A stretch of DNA of 64,000 bases from Phytoseiulus persimilis (GCA_037576195.1 CM075101.1:44082001-44146000); one strand, 5' to 3'. Positions 1 through 11,934 are shown, counted from the first letter of the stretch. Made by a program: numbers and translations. Notes: a model not told the origin generated them from the sequence alone.

Positions 1-68
1 CGACCAGTTCCTCGAGAATTGAACCCAGAGAAGGAGAAAATCCATCGAACCGTCAGCCATTCGGAGCA

Positions 69-174
69 GGACAACTCGTCGCCGGACAGCTCTTCGCTGA
101 CGATTCCGCGCCAGAGCGACTCATCGCTGGATAACTCGTCGCTGAGGTGACTCGTCGCCGGACAACTCATTTCA
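69..174. repeat. Degenerate 15-bp tandem array, left arm
   Basis: Seven head-to-tail units of 15-16 bp with consensus GGACAACTCGTCGCC, starting at 69, 84, 99, 114, 129, 144 and 160. Units differ by several substitutions, so the array is old. The same unit appears in reverse complement at 308-429, about 133 bp away, which makes the two arrays arms of an imperfect inverted repeat. Tandem short repeats forming inverted arms are typical of foldback transposons. No reading frame of interest is seen. Confidence 0.75.
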
Positions 175-307
175 GTCCGGCACTCTGGTGAAGTTTATTC
201 CGTTCGTCTCTCAAAATTGCGAATGAAGCGCCAGGTGCGTTGAACACTCTCCATTCTGCGCGTTGCAGTACTCGATTCCCCGTGGATTCCGAGGAGACTC
301 AGTTCCC

Positions 308-429
308 GGCGTCGAGTTCGTTGGCGAAGAGTTGTCCCGCGAAAAGCCGCTGTGGCGACGAGTTTCCTGGCGAAGATTTATCCCAGCGACGAGTTGTCCG
401 GCGGCGAGTCGTCAACGACGAGTTGTACC
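308..429. repeat. Degenerate 15-bp tandem array, right arm (inverted)
   Basis: Eight 15-16 bp units with consensus GGCGACGAGTTGTCC, starting at 308, 323, 338, 354, 369, 384, 400 and 415. This is the exact reverse complement of the consensus of the array at 69-174. The open frames crossing this block are short and of repeat composition, so I do not treat them as genes. Confidence 0.75.
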
Positions 430-626
430 GTACGTTCAGCGGTGCCATACTGCACGAGGTTTGCCGGGGAGGTCATGCGCTTTGGGAATCTTCACTGCAA
501 TCCATTGGTGGAGCTATGAGTCTGGAGCCAGGGTACAGTCAAGTGATCAACGGGGGATCGTTCCGGACCGTCCAAGCGGGCTTGAGCCTCCGTTCGCCAG
601 GAATCCTGTCTCCGGCCTCATCGTTT

Positions 627-914
627 CAAGCAACCAGTGGCGTACCCAGGGGGGTGGGGGGTCAAGGAGTCATGCCCCCCCCCCAAACTCTTCGATAATA
701 TTTGGAAGGGTGGATTATATTCTACTTTGATGGACAAAAAATTTCCGCAAAGATTCATTCTTATCAGGAAAATCCTCGCAGGTTTGGAAACCATGTTGAT
801 TGCGTCATGAAAGTATCGCGACGATGATCATCATCACCATCGGCATCATCATCACATCCTTACCCTCCCCCCCCCCCCCCCCCCAAAATAACTGGGTACG
901 CCCCTGAAAGCAAC
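627..914. mobile_element. Non-autonomous hAT-type MITE (element 1) with 8-bp TSD
   Basis: A 272-bp element at 635-906. The left end is CAGTGGCGTACCCAG and the right end, read inward on the minus strand, is CAGGGGCGTACCCAG (14 of 15 identical). It is flanked by CAAGCAAC (627-634) and AAAGCAAC (907-914), an 8-bp target duplication with one mismatch. Ends starting CAG and 8-bp duplications are hallmarks of hAT transposons. Inside the termini are G/C homopolymers, including 18 C at 867-884, and a CATCAT-rich stretch. No transposase frame is present. It shares termini and an internal GATGATCATC stretch with the element at 45615-45718. Confidence 0.85.
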
Positions 915-1183
915 GTCTAGTCAAGTAATAACTCCATAAGGAAGAACAAACTCCAAAAAGATTAAACAAACTCGGTGTCCTCGCAAATATCCCACTGAGA
1001 GCAGGAGCCTCGCTCCGAGCCCGCAGATGTCGTGGGCAATTCTTTTTCAAAGTATGTTTCCCTGCTCCTCTCGACTACTGAGGTCCATTTTCCGTAGTGA
1101 TTTATTCCCGTCAGTTCCGACTCGGAACTTCCGAGAAAGGATTCGTCTCAAGTACCATCCGCCCGGGGACAATACGGAGTCGT

Positions 1184-1561
1184 CTATTCTATCCAGCCAT
1201 CACTCTGCAAACTTGATGGACACCTACCGCCGAGGCTCGCGCGTCTTGTGGCTTCGGTGCGTATACCATCCTGCTCCGGGGCTTTGTTTGAGGGAATTTC
1301 ATCGGCGATGTCCCTAACCTCGTCCCCTGTGATCTCGGGGGGGAATCGTTTTTTTTTCGTGACGCTACATGATTGCTTGCGGGTTCTCCTCATCTCAGGC
1401 GAGATTTCATTCCCCAGCGGAGATTGAAGACGGCTCAGGTGCATTTTTTCGAGCCGAAAGACAGGGGCACCTGAATCAACGTAGAAAGGCTCGAGAAGAT
1501 ATGAGCTCACGATTTGAGGCAACAAAACGTTTCTTACCAAGCTCCGTGGTGCATCGATCAC
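1184..1561 (-). mobile_element. Decayed non-LTR retrotransposon RT fragment
   Basis: On the minus strand, residues translated from 1345 down to 1262 read FPPEITGDEVRDIADEIPSN followed by KAPEQDGI. This matches the start of the reverse-transcriptase domain of non-LTR elements of the jockey/R1/I type, where the usual consensus is a few acidic residues, then a (S/N)xKAPGxDGI motif. The expected GP is EQ here and similarity fades after DGI. No YxDD box, endonuclease or ORF1 was found nearby, so this is a short relic. The flanking open frame from 1561 to 1346 shows no recognisable domain. Confidence 0.6.
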
Positions 1562-3783
1562 TTTCTCAACTATTAGTACGGGTTTCGTTAGATCAACGAT
1601 TCGTTATCAAGATTAAGATTGACGCAGAAAATCGCGAAAGCTGCCCAGATCTCAACCGAAGTGGCCAGATTCCATAGGAATTCCTGTTTTCCCAGCAAAG
1701 ACAGATTGCTAGAATTCCAAGCTCCTCTGAACCAGAAGTTGTGCATTTTTTGAGTTGAACTCGGACTGAAAGTTTGGCGTTTTGGGTTGGACCTGAACGT
1801 GTGTATTCATACGAAACCTGAATTCTCCTTAGGCGATCCCGGCATCTCGCCTCAGCGCTCGAGAAATCTCCGCCGATTCAGAGGAAGCCGTCAATATCGT
1901 GGTTTTCACTCCTAGAAACTTGGATTGTGTCCGTTGAATTGTGTCACAGAAGGAGTGCGTTTGCCGAATGGTCACGAGAACTAATCGATGTTCCGATCGC
2001 TGTTCTCATTCAACTATCGAGGTTCCTCCTCAAACGTTTCCGGATCCTCCGATGTAACAGCGTAGTAAAAATTACCATCATGGCAGAAAAATCCCCACCT
2101 CAGGAGAAACACTTCTTTCGAGCCTGTATCTCGAGGACCACGTTTCATTTTTCTACGATATCCCGTAACTATCCATATCGGATGGAATGCTGGAAACGTT
2201 CCAATGCAAATGTCGAAACATGCTCACCTAGTTTCAAAGAGGAAGAACGTTTGGCCCAAGCTGCATTGAAAGCCTTCTTGACCGCACCAAGCCACCGCGA
2301 GTTGAATTCGGCGAGAATTCCGACGTAACGATCATGCGTAGAAATTGTGCGTCGCGCGGCCTACAATGATGGCGCTTAGCTCCTGTGGCTTGCTGTCCCA
2401 TCCCACCTCCAATTTTCGCCGACTGACTCCATGCCCCCCCCCCCCTGAGATGGCTGGGGTTAATTCATGAAAATTGTTGCTTTTCCCGAACGCTTATGAT
2501 CTTCTAGCTTTGACGACCAGTTCGCGGAAATGATCTCGAGTTTCAGAAAGGCTACTGTGGGGCATAGATTCTCGATCTGATATATTGTGGAGCGACTTCT
2601 TTCCCGCTCGGATGTCTCGGGGCGCGTCCGAACGTTCGGTTACCCCACGCGGTCGTCACACTCCCAAACCCTCAATCAGGAATCCTCTCCAAGACTCAAA
2701 GAAGATTCGAGCGAAATTCGGAACAGGTAATGGTCGTCGAGGATCTGACCCATCAATGACACGAGGAGCCACATTCGAGTTAACCCGAAATTAACTTCCT
2801 CTTATCGATGACATCTATAATAATGTCAGCACTCGGATCGAGGCCGGATACCAATTCCTTGGTTTTCTTCAATCGGGATGCGGGTGTGGATTCTGCGATG
2901 CGATATTTCCCTTAGCATCCTTTCTCTGATTTTCAGTTGTCTCCGATGAATTTCGAGAGCTCCCGAGTCTGCCGTTGTGCCACGCCGACATGGCTGCTCT
3001 GGAATCGACCGAAAACAGAAAAAGTTGACACCAAAGAATCAAGGCGCGGCGGCGAAGTTCTTTCTACCTCTTTCCAATCGTTAGTAGTCATTTTGGACTG
3101 ACTGATGCTGGCGCAGAATGAAGATCTGCAGAGCTCTCCAATCGACTTTTCGCAGCACAATTAGGGCGATACCACATGTCAGGCACCTGATGTCATGGCT
3201 GCACGCGGGACACTCTACGCACAGCTGTCTGATCGAAAAAAATATTTTGCACATTCCACAACTATAGGCGCTATCATGAGCGAATCATCTGAGCGCAGGC
3301 TCTCAGTGGGATCCAGAAACCAGAAACTGAGGTTATGACCTGCGTTCGATCACCAAGCGACGAACAGGATGCCTTTGACCAATGACCAGCGACATCGATA
3401 TGTCAGGTTTTAGGATTCGATCTCGCTCAAAGACGTCAAAGTCATGCTCCGAGAAACGAGAGCCGGACGCCAGCTGATCGATATCATCTGAAGAAGCAGG
3501 ACATGTTTCGAGGTATCCCGCGATCGCCGAAAACAAACGTTCACGAGCTCAATTCTGTTGACTTCTTCTTCGTGCCACGGTTCCGAACGCTGCTCGAACG
3601 CATTCGATTGGAGCCGACTTTGACACCCAGAGCTCCAAAACCAGGCTACAACCGTTTCATTTATGCAGTTAAGCGATTCACAGAGGTCGATGACCTCGAG
3701 CTCTCATGAGCTTTCCCTTGCCGGTGCGATCCTTTCTCCGAATCCTCGCCTTTCACGTTGCGGCGTGAAGAGTCACAATCGCC
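1562..3783. other. Intergenic sequence upstream of the beta-mannosidase gene
   Basis: No coding exon with splice sites or recognisable protein was found. Short open frames on both strands (for example 1927-2328) have random-looking composition. A C-homopolymer near 2434-2446 resembles those inside the MITEs, but I could not find matching termini or a target duplication. The promoter of the downstream gene should lie in the last few hundred bases; no TATA box stands out. Confidence 0.5.
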
Positions 3784-6700
3784 ATGGACTTTGCGGCGTA
3801 CGTTGTGTTTTTCACGGCTTTCGCGGTCGGAACTTTCGGACATTCGATTTCCCTCAGTGGAACTTCGTGGAAGGTCACCAACGCCAATGGATGTGAGTGA
3901 TGGTTTCGATTTGATGCTCTCACGTGTCCCGTAGCTCCCGCTTCGCAACGGCGCCGAAAAAAACCTTTGTCGCGGTCTGGCGAACACCGCTGACCTCTGG
4001 ACGGGGAGTCGGGGTCAGTTTGTGCTTCGGATACTCGGAGCACGTTGCCTATGCAAGTGGTTAAAACGTGACCTTGCACGCTCATTATCAGTCAGCTGAT
4101 GGTGTGATTCTATCCGCTTCGTCGTCAGTTTTCATTGATTAGCGGTTATCAAGCGAAATACTTTTGCGGTAATCCAACCCGGTCGTCAACGGCCCGACCG
4201 AGCGCATGAATCGAAGGAAGGAAGAGGCCGAAATTCTTCGAGGGAAACTGTGAGTCGACTCAAATCAGGTTCCATACCCGGGAACCAGGTCCGTGGATTG
4301 AGGGAGCGATCCGCGCGAGGCCCCCGACGACGAAGGCTTCGACCCGGAGCTCATCGTGGGGAGAAAATCTACGTTCAAGGCAGCCAGAAGGGGTGTTCTG
4401 ACATGCAGGGCTATGGGAACATTCTCACAGGGCCCTGACTCCTCTTCGCACGAGCTCCCGCAGCGGTCAAACTGCGTGAGGGGTGAAACAGGGTTCCTCC
4501 TCCGGACGACGTCGTACGCTCTCCGGAAGATGGTCCGAGGAAGGCGGGTCGCATTAACAAAACCGAGTCACTTGGGAGGCTTGGAAACACGAACCGGCGT
4601 GCTGGAGCGGAGACAAGATTTGCGATTCGAATATGCATGGCATGGCAGGATTCTCTGTCAACCGTAAAAACACGTCTTATGGGGCTTCGTCGTTAGGGTC
4701 TCCCGTTTAGAAACTAACTCTGATTTCAATTGAAGCAATTACCGTTCCCGCGAGCGTACCCGGCGGCGTCTACACCGATCTCCAGAAGGCGGGGCTCATA
4801 ACCGAGCCCTACTACCGATTCAACGATGATTTGCAACGATGGGTTTCCAACGAAGACTGGACTTGGAGGACGAGCTTCTCGGGTACCTTATGCCGCAAAA
4901 TCGGGTTTGGCCAGACTCAATGGAAGCTGCATTCTCGGGAATCGAATGAGTCCTGCCACCGTCCTGAGAGCATTTTTTCTTCGGCCGATTTTCAGTTCCC
5001 GAATCCACGCTGGCATTCTCCAACCTGAACCTGGTTTTCCACGGGATCGACACAGTGGCCCGAGTCTTCCTCAACGGCAAGGAAATCCTGAACACGGACA
5101 ACATGTTCACCCGGTACCGCGTCGACGTCCACGACATACTGAAAACAGAAATGAACTGGTTGTGAACATAACGTCGCCAGTTTTCTACGCCCTCACTCAA
5201 TTCACCGACTACTACAACAACAACTACACCGTCTATCCAACATCGCATCCGAGCGCGCAGCGCGGCGTGGAGCACGCGAACTTCATTCGAAAGATGCAGG
5301 TGAGCAGCACCGGGAGAGTAGTTGGCAAGCGCGCAACGAACGCAACGCTCCAAACTCTCTGAATGACTACGGCGGGAGACTGATTCGAAACATTTGCAGA
5401 GCTCATTCAGCTGGGACTGGGGACCGGCTTTTCCCTCTCTGGGCATCTGGAAAGACGTCGAGATCGAGTACTACGACAGCGTCAAGCTGCGCGATGTCGT
5501 CGTTGGGCTCGCTGAGAAAGGCAGGTATTCGACGGAGCTCGTAGCGATCCACGTCGTTGGGAATGGTCACACTTTCCAGGCTGTGATTCAGCGAGGCTCG
5601 AAGTGTTACAAGGTTCCGAGTCTACATCCCAGTAGTGTGCATAGCGATCGAAAGTGGGCGCGAACAGTTAGCGCGATGTGTGGGTGTCGTGGGTGTGTTC
5701 AATTTTTGTGACACATGCCTGTGCTTGGTTTGACCTGAGCGCATGGCTGAGGCATCCGGCACACGTGATGGTACGTGGTCACGAAGCTCCCGCGCATCAG
5801 TCCTCGCTATTGTGTCGATGGTTCGGGGGACAAGCGAAAAAGGCGAGCCAGTTCAGGCTCTCTCGCTTGATCGTCTGTTAACAGCCCAAACTGAATTCCA
5901 GAGAATCATTGGAACATCACGCTGGCTCTCTACGTCGAGGGTAAGGACCTTCCAGCGCAAGTCACCGTGAAAGCCGAACTCGAGAAAGTCGGGCAACTAT
6001 TCAACGGGAACGCACCGGTCACAGACGGTGAGAGCTGAGGAACAAGTTTTGTTGGGAAGATGCCGCAATGCCGATTTATCGCTGAGAATGAGCGCCCTTC
6101 GATTCGGAGACCGAGCCGTAACCAGAGAATGATTGAAATAGGTAAAATCGTTCTAACCAACATCAATATTGACGAAAGGAAGGTTCGACGCTGGTGGCCG
6201 AACGGCTTTGGCGATCAAGTTTTGTACAAATTGGGTGTTGATGTCGGCGGATCGTCTAAAGAAGTAAAAATCGGCTTCCGAACAATCAAAGTCGTGCAGT
6301 CCACCATCCCCGGCGCAACCGGTTTGAGCTTCCATTTCAAGTGAGTCCCCCCGGCGGGTGCTGGTCAATTTCCACTCATGTCAGGAGTCCGTGACGCTGT
6401 CACGCGTGACCCTCCTCGACAATGTCCCAGCTCGAGGTGGAAAAACTCCGCTCTCTTCCCCGCTTTCAGAGTTAACGGGTGGCCTATTTACGCCAAGGGC
6501 TCGAACCTGATACCGATCGAAGTTTTACAAGAGCGAGTAACTAAAGAGAAGATCCGACGGCTCATGCAAGCTTCGAAAGACGCCAACATGAACATGCTCA
6601 GGATATGGGGCGGCGGAATCTACGAGTTGGATGAGGTTTACGACGCCGCCGATGAAATGGGAATCTTGATCTGGCAGGTCAGCTTCTCTAACAGCTCAAT

Positions 6701-9186
6701 GAAGAGCTGATCCGAGTTCTGAATTCCGGAAACATACAGGGGATCATCAACTACATATTTCGCTTCGAGGATATGGCGACAATCAAAGAATGAGAATCTC
6801 GTCCTACCAAGGCTATCATGGAACTGTTTTGCAGGATATGATGTTTGCTTGCGCGTTGTACCCGACCAACAAGGAATTCCTCGATTCGGTTTCGGAAGAG
6901 CTCCGACAAAACGTACGACGGCTGCAACATCACAGCTCGATCGCTCTCTGGGCCGGGAACAATGAGAACGAGGTGGCGATAACCGGGATGTGGTGGCCAG
7001 AAACGGTCGGTGTCAAAATAGTTTCCAAGTCGAAACAGAACTGAACCCAGAGCCGGAGATTTTTGGATTTCCTCAGGATCGTTGTTTCTAACGATCGTGC
7101 ATGAACAACAGATGGAATGTCGCAGTGTCGATCCAGTTATTACTCGAAACTCGACAACTAAACGCCCTCTCCCAACAGTTCTTCGATCTGAATCGATACA
7201 AGAACGATTATCGTACGTTGTACGTTCACACCATGAAGCCAATCATCGAAGAGATCGATCCCTGGAGGAGGTATCTAACCTCGAGTCCTTCGAACGGTTT
7301 GGAGACGGAGAAGGACAATTTCATCGCCAATGATCCCAACAGTGCTCTCTACGGAGATGGTGAGTGCGTTCCCTCGAAGCCGGAGCTCATATCCTGTACG
7401 CTATCTCAAATTCACGCCCGATTTTCTCGTCGATTCAGTACATTTCTACAACTACCTCATGGACAGTTGGAAACCTAGCAACTTCCCGACGGCCAGATTC
7501 GTTTCCGAGTTCGGCTTCCAGAGTTTCCCGTCTCTCCGGTCCTGGAAACAGGCCACCGATCTCGATGATGACTTGGTCTTCCCCTTGAGCAGACTGGCAA
7601 ACCACAGGCAGCATCACACAGTTGGTGAGGACTTGTCACCCGAACGCAGCCTCCTAAAGCTTGGGAACGACTGAAATCTTTCCGCTCTCTATCTCTCTCC
7701 CCTTCTCTCTCTCCACTTCTGTCGAGCTTCTGTTTCCGAATTGTCCTAACAGAGTTCGCAGCGCTTATCATTCCAGGCAACGCGAACCTCGAGCGGAAAG
7801 TTTACTCAAAGTTCAACGGACCCAGGGTGAACCTGACGGCGCAAGAGCAGTTCCGCATATTTTGCTATCTCACTCAAATCAATCAGGCGGTGTCGATAAA
7901 AACTGCCGTTGAAAAATTCCGACGCGATCGCAGTGCTATCAACTCGAAAACCGGCGAGGGGAACAATATGGGTGCTCTGTACTGGCAGCTAAACGACATT
8001 TGGCAAGCACCGACCTGGTCGTCCCTAGGTATGAAGAACGAGTTCGTATACCGAGAGAGAATTCTCGCGAGAAATATCCTGTTCCATGCCCGGAACGAGA
8101 GAGCCGAGTTTGTGTCGAGATTCGGAGTCATGATCGGAGTGTCAAGTCGTCGCGTGGCTGTTCGGTCGTTGTGTAGCCCTAGTTCTAACACCCGGAATTT
8201 TCAGAGTACGACGGCTCCTGGAAAATGCTCCACAACTATGCCAAGAACTTCTTCGAGCCTGTCCTGGTCACCGCTCATAGAGAATCTTCGTATTGGTCGA
8301 ATAAAGACATCATAGAGGTCTGGCTGATCAGTGAGCTTGAGGCACCGGAGAAAGTCAACGTTTCCGTAGAGGTCTTCGACTTCGACTCCTTCAAGGCTGT
8401 CAGGTAATCAGTCGGTTTCCTTCTTTTTTTTTTTAGCTTTTAGCGAATGCTTTGATAGTGTAGGAAGTTCTGAAGCCGTTGAAAAGCTTGCCATCTGCTC
8501 ACCGAGCGCACAGCCGGCGGAATCTTCTTCAGGGATCTCCCCGCCAGTTTCGCAGCTCATTTAAGTTCTGAAATATCCACAGGACGATACTTCAAGAGAA
8601 AACATTGTGCTCGGACTGCTCGATGCTGTCGCACACGCTAAATACTGAGGATTTGTTCGCTGAGCCGTGCAGCACCGAAAAATGCTTCTTGATCGTGTCC
8701 ATGTTCGATAAGAAGCAGCAACTGATTTCTGAGAACTGGCTCATCGCTGAAGCTCCGAAGAAGATTAAAACCTTGACCGACGCTGGCGTTCAAGTGACGG
8801 CGGTCGACGGACCGAAACTTCGATCTGATGGGAGGAACGAGTTTGATCTGGTTGTCGAAGCCAACGCTCCAGCCCCGTTCACCTGGCTTGAAGCCGGTTC
8901 CATTGCAGTGAGTTCAACCATCTCCAGTGTGACGGGAACGGAAAAAAAATCAATGCGGGTGCTATTCGAATTTTTTCTATGGAGTTACTGACTAGGTCCG
9001 ATTTGATTTTTCCCGAATACGAACTTCTCTCTTACTCCGCAGGGACACTTCAGTGACAACGGATTCTTCCTGCGTGCGCCGAAGAAATCCGTGAGCTTCA
9101 TTACGTCGAACATGAACGTGACCAAGGACCAGCTCAAAGAAGAACTTTCCATTATTCAATACGCTCGATCTGTCGACTTGTCGTGA
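3784..9186 (+). CDS. MANBA: Lysosomal beta-mannosidase (GH2), 14 exons, one apparent frame break
   Basis: Family GH2 beta-mannosidase cleaves terminal beta-1,4-mannose from N-glycan breakdown products in the lysosome. Exons: 3784-3892, 4736-4882, 4996-5299, 5400-5520, 5902-6027, 6142-6340, 6470-6677, 6835-7005, 7179-7359, 7439-7624, 7777-8028, 8205-8403, 8583-8907, 9043-9186. Total 2672 nt, one short of 891 codons. Residues 1-19 form a signal peptide ([19 protein letters not shown]). Family landmarks in order are [37 protein letters not shown] (acid/base Glu near 449), SEFGFQS (nucleophile Glu near 546), [15 protein letters not shown] and FSDNGF at the C terminus. Length matches animal enzymes (about 880 aa). 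Oddities are a missing base near 5149 in exon 3, which breaks the frame, and a GC donor after exon 4. All other junctions are GT-AG and in phase. Identity is very secure; whether this copy is intact depends on the one-base problem. Confidence 0.95.
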
Positions 9187-9258
9187 TCACCCGGTGAACG
9201 ACATAAAAGCTCTCCGAGTGAAGTGACTAATTGTGTACCCGACCGTGATCAACTGTAC

Positions 9259-9264
9259 AATAAA
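9259..9264 (+). terminator. Poly(A) signal of the beta-mannosidase gene
   Basis: AATAAA lies 73 bp after the TGA of the beta-mannosidase gene, giving a short 3' UTR consistent with the compact cluster. Confidence 0.75.
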
Positions 9265-10326
9265 ACCCACATGAATACTCGATTGAATACATTCGTTCGT
9301 GGTCCATACGTTTCGTTCACATCTGTTTCTCATTTTTCGTCCTCTCCGCCGGTAATTCGGAATCGTTTTGCCCGTATGTACTTACAGCCACGACGAGATA
9401 TGGAGAGACGAAGCCCGACTCTTCAGGGTGATCAGAGAACAAAAACTCACCTTCCCTTGGTGATCGAGATTGTGGGTCTACATTAGAATCCTGGACTCGA
9501 AATTGATCGGAATGAGCTCCTCTAAGCACCGATCTCGCGGAGAAAGATGACCACAGTGTGAGGTTCGCGCTGTCGCAATTCCATCTCATTCTCACATGAA
9601 GATTATCCCGGCGACCCCAAGAGACATGAAACATCTGCCGACAAGCTATTCCGAGGCAGCGGAGATTCTAGCTCCTATCGGATGGCGGGACAAATATCGT
9701 GTTTCCATCAATTCATCAGTCTGAGAAGGTCTCGATGTGAGGGGAGAATCCTCGGTGGTCCCCCTGCGCAGGAAAACTAGGAAAATTTCCTGTGCTCGAA
9801 CGTAAGAAGATGGGAACTCCCGCTTTCTTGGAGCTATTTGGAAACTGAGGAGCTCTCATCTATCTTCGAACGGTCCCACTATCGTTGCGAGAGAGGTCGG
9901 CTGTGGAAGGGAAACTTCGTCACCAGACTCCTTCGGGAGTGATATGGGAATCAGGATTGACGTCTTTGAAGGTCACGCAATCGATCTCTCGCGAATGATC
10001 GAAAAAACGGTGCCTCGGTTATCGGTCAATACTATTCTAGTATCTTGTTACTTGGACACAAGCAGATAGAGGGACGAGTCCTCTTGACAAACGGTTTTCC
10101 GGTCCACTTCGTCCTCGCGCGATCGTGGGGCTCTCACTTTTGAGGGTTGATGTCTACCGCGGCCGGTGGTTGGAGTTTACCGATGAACCACATGGTATGC
10201 GGTAGATCCGTTCTGAAACTGCTTTCGCCGACGGTTTCTCGCCGGTTCGTTGAAACATTCATGGTCTGAAACGGAGCATCGAATCACTCAAGGTCATTCC
10301 GACCTGGTCGATGACGGAGCCACAGG
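9265..10326. other. Intergenic, no gene seen
   Basis: Sequence between the beta-mannosidase poly(A) signal and the next start codon. Open frames such as 9223-9486 (+) and 9317-9634 (-) lack splice context and recognisable motifs. It probably contains the promoter and 5' UTR of the downstream gene. Confidence 0.5.
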
Positions 10327-11143
10327 ATGAACAGTGAGCCACAGGAGAATCTCGAGTTCACTGAGGAGGAAATCCGAAAATATCGCATCCTGGTGAACAC
10401 CTGCGATTTCTACCATCACGAATACAAAGATTGCGGTTCTATATCTGCGCGCTTACATCAACGGTGAGTGTCTGTCGATGGCTGTCGGTTGCGACGGGAG
10501 ATCAGTGGAAACTATTCGATTATCGTCTCCCACTTGTGCTGGTGCGCGGATCATGATGAACGAGCGCGAAGGACATAGACGTGAGCTTATTTTCTGGTGG
10601 TTCCTCACTCTCGGAATTCAACCAGACTGAGTGAGAACCCCATGTTCGCGCACTCCCCCGAAACTCGATACACATACTGAGTGGTGGCCTGAATCTCACC
10701 TGTATCCCAATAATGACTTCCAGATTCGTTCACGGTGACGAGATCGATTGTGGCCGGAAGAAACAGGACTACGACAACTGTCTGAAATGGCAAGATAACG
10801 GAGACGAGAGGGCTCTGGACGAACTCACCAAGAGTGAAATGCAACGAAGAGTAATATTCAGCTCCTCGCGATGATTCCTGATCCTCAAAGCCATATGCTC
10901 GGCTATCTTCTCCCATATTGAAGACACTGCTCCGACCATCCAGGCTTCGATGTGATCGTTATTTTTGCGTTTCAGCATGAGCGCATGAGGAGAACTAATG
11001 CTACTTCTCAAGTTTGGGAATTCCGCGAAGAACCCCCGTCAGACGCCGAATGGAGGCCCCCTCTGCCGGAATTTCTGCAGCAGAAAGTTGATAAGAGCTC
11101 TATAGGCCTACAGGGGCGAGCTGCGCCGTGTGTTTTGATGTAG
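10327..11143 (+). CDS. PANTS / C22orf39-like twin-CX9C protein (UPF0545)
   Basis: Three exons, 10327-10463, 10724-10850 and 10976-11143, encode 143 residues; phases agree. The protein has two CX9C pairs: Cys26-Cys36 (CDFYHHEYKDC) and Cys55-Cys65 (CGRKKQDYDNC), the spacing of the coiled-coil-helix-coiled-coil-helix fold. The human UPF0545 protein C22orf39, named PANTS for a role at synapses, has the same two pairs, the H-x-G segment between them and a final EWRPPLP-type motif, here seen in exon 3. Twin-CX9C proteins are usually oxidised by the MIA40 pathway on entry to the mitochondrial intermembrane space; that location is inferred. The start ATG sits before the conserved acidic helix, and an upstream overlapping ATG is out of frame. 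The C-terminal tail after EFLQQKVDK has no family match known to me. Confidence 0.85.
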
Positions 11144-11186
11144 CATTCTCGGAGAAGTTATAGTTTGTCAGAAACGCAAGGTTAAG

Positions 11187-11192
11187 AATAAA
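11187..11192 (+). terminator. Poly(A) signal of the PANTS-like gene
   Basis: AATAAA 43 bp after the TAG stop of the PANTS-like gene. Confidence 0.65.
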
Positions 11193-11934
11193 TCAGAGCG
11201 AGACCCGCGAATAAAACATGGTGTGTGTCGCTTCCTCCCCGGTAGTTTGGGGAACTCTGACGTTTCTGTGTCGTGTTTGACTGGAGGACATTTTTGGGCC
11301 TCTGTTATCATAGAATATGCCTCAGAGATGTGATCTGGCATCTGTCCCAGCGGCATGGAAGCTCCGCATGCTTTTAGAGAATTCAGTGACTTTCTGCAGA
11401 AAAAAAGCTCCCCGAACTTCGAATCGGGTGTCACTTCGAGCCTAACACGAACGTGAGCCATCGTAGGAAGCTTCGAGCTCCTCCGATTCGTGAGGCTCTC
11501 AGCTGATGATGCCTGGAAGCCCGCCAGAATCTTGCGAACGGCCCTTTCTTCTTACAGCCTCCCCGATTCAAACCTGTTCTCGGTGTCTGATCAGCGACTA
11601 GCCGCAGAGCAGATAGACTTGAAGTGCGGGGCCACATCACGTAAGTATTTTCCATGAGATTACCTTAATATCAAGTCACTACAAACTTGAGTGGCGACTG
11701 GTGTCTCCTGAGCTACTCGAGCTACGATTCCTGGGGTCAAGGTTGCCGCAGAGAGAGGTCACTAGGTAGGTCAATCATCGACCGAATTTTCCGTTCATTC
11801 CGCGCGAGAATGGACTCGAACGATTCCGGACGCCAGAAAGAGAAGGCTCCAGAGGTTAACTCGATTACTGGGGAGCGCTTATGCAAAATGGATTCGGCTT
11901 CGGTGACGACTATGTTTGTTTTCCAGGCACCAGG

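Noticed and set aside
2401-2460. Possible third copy of the homopolymer MITE around the C run near 2434
   Set aside because: No CAGTGGCG-type end, no inverted partner and no 8-bp duplication could be found on either side.
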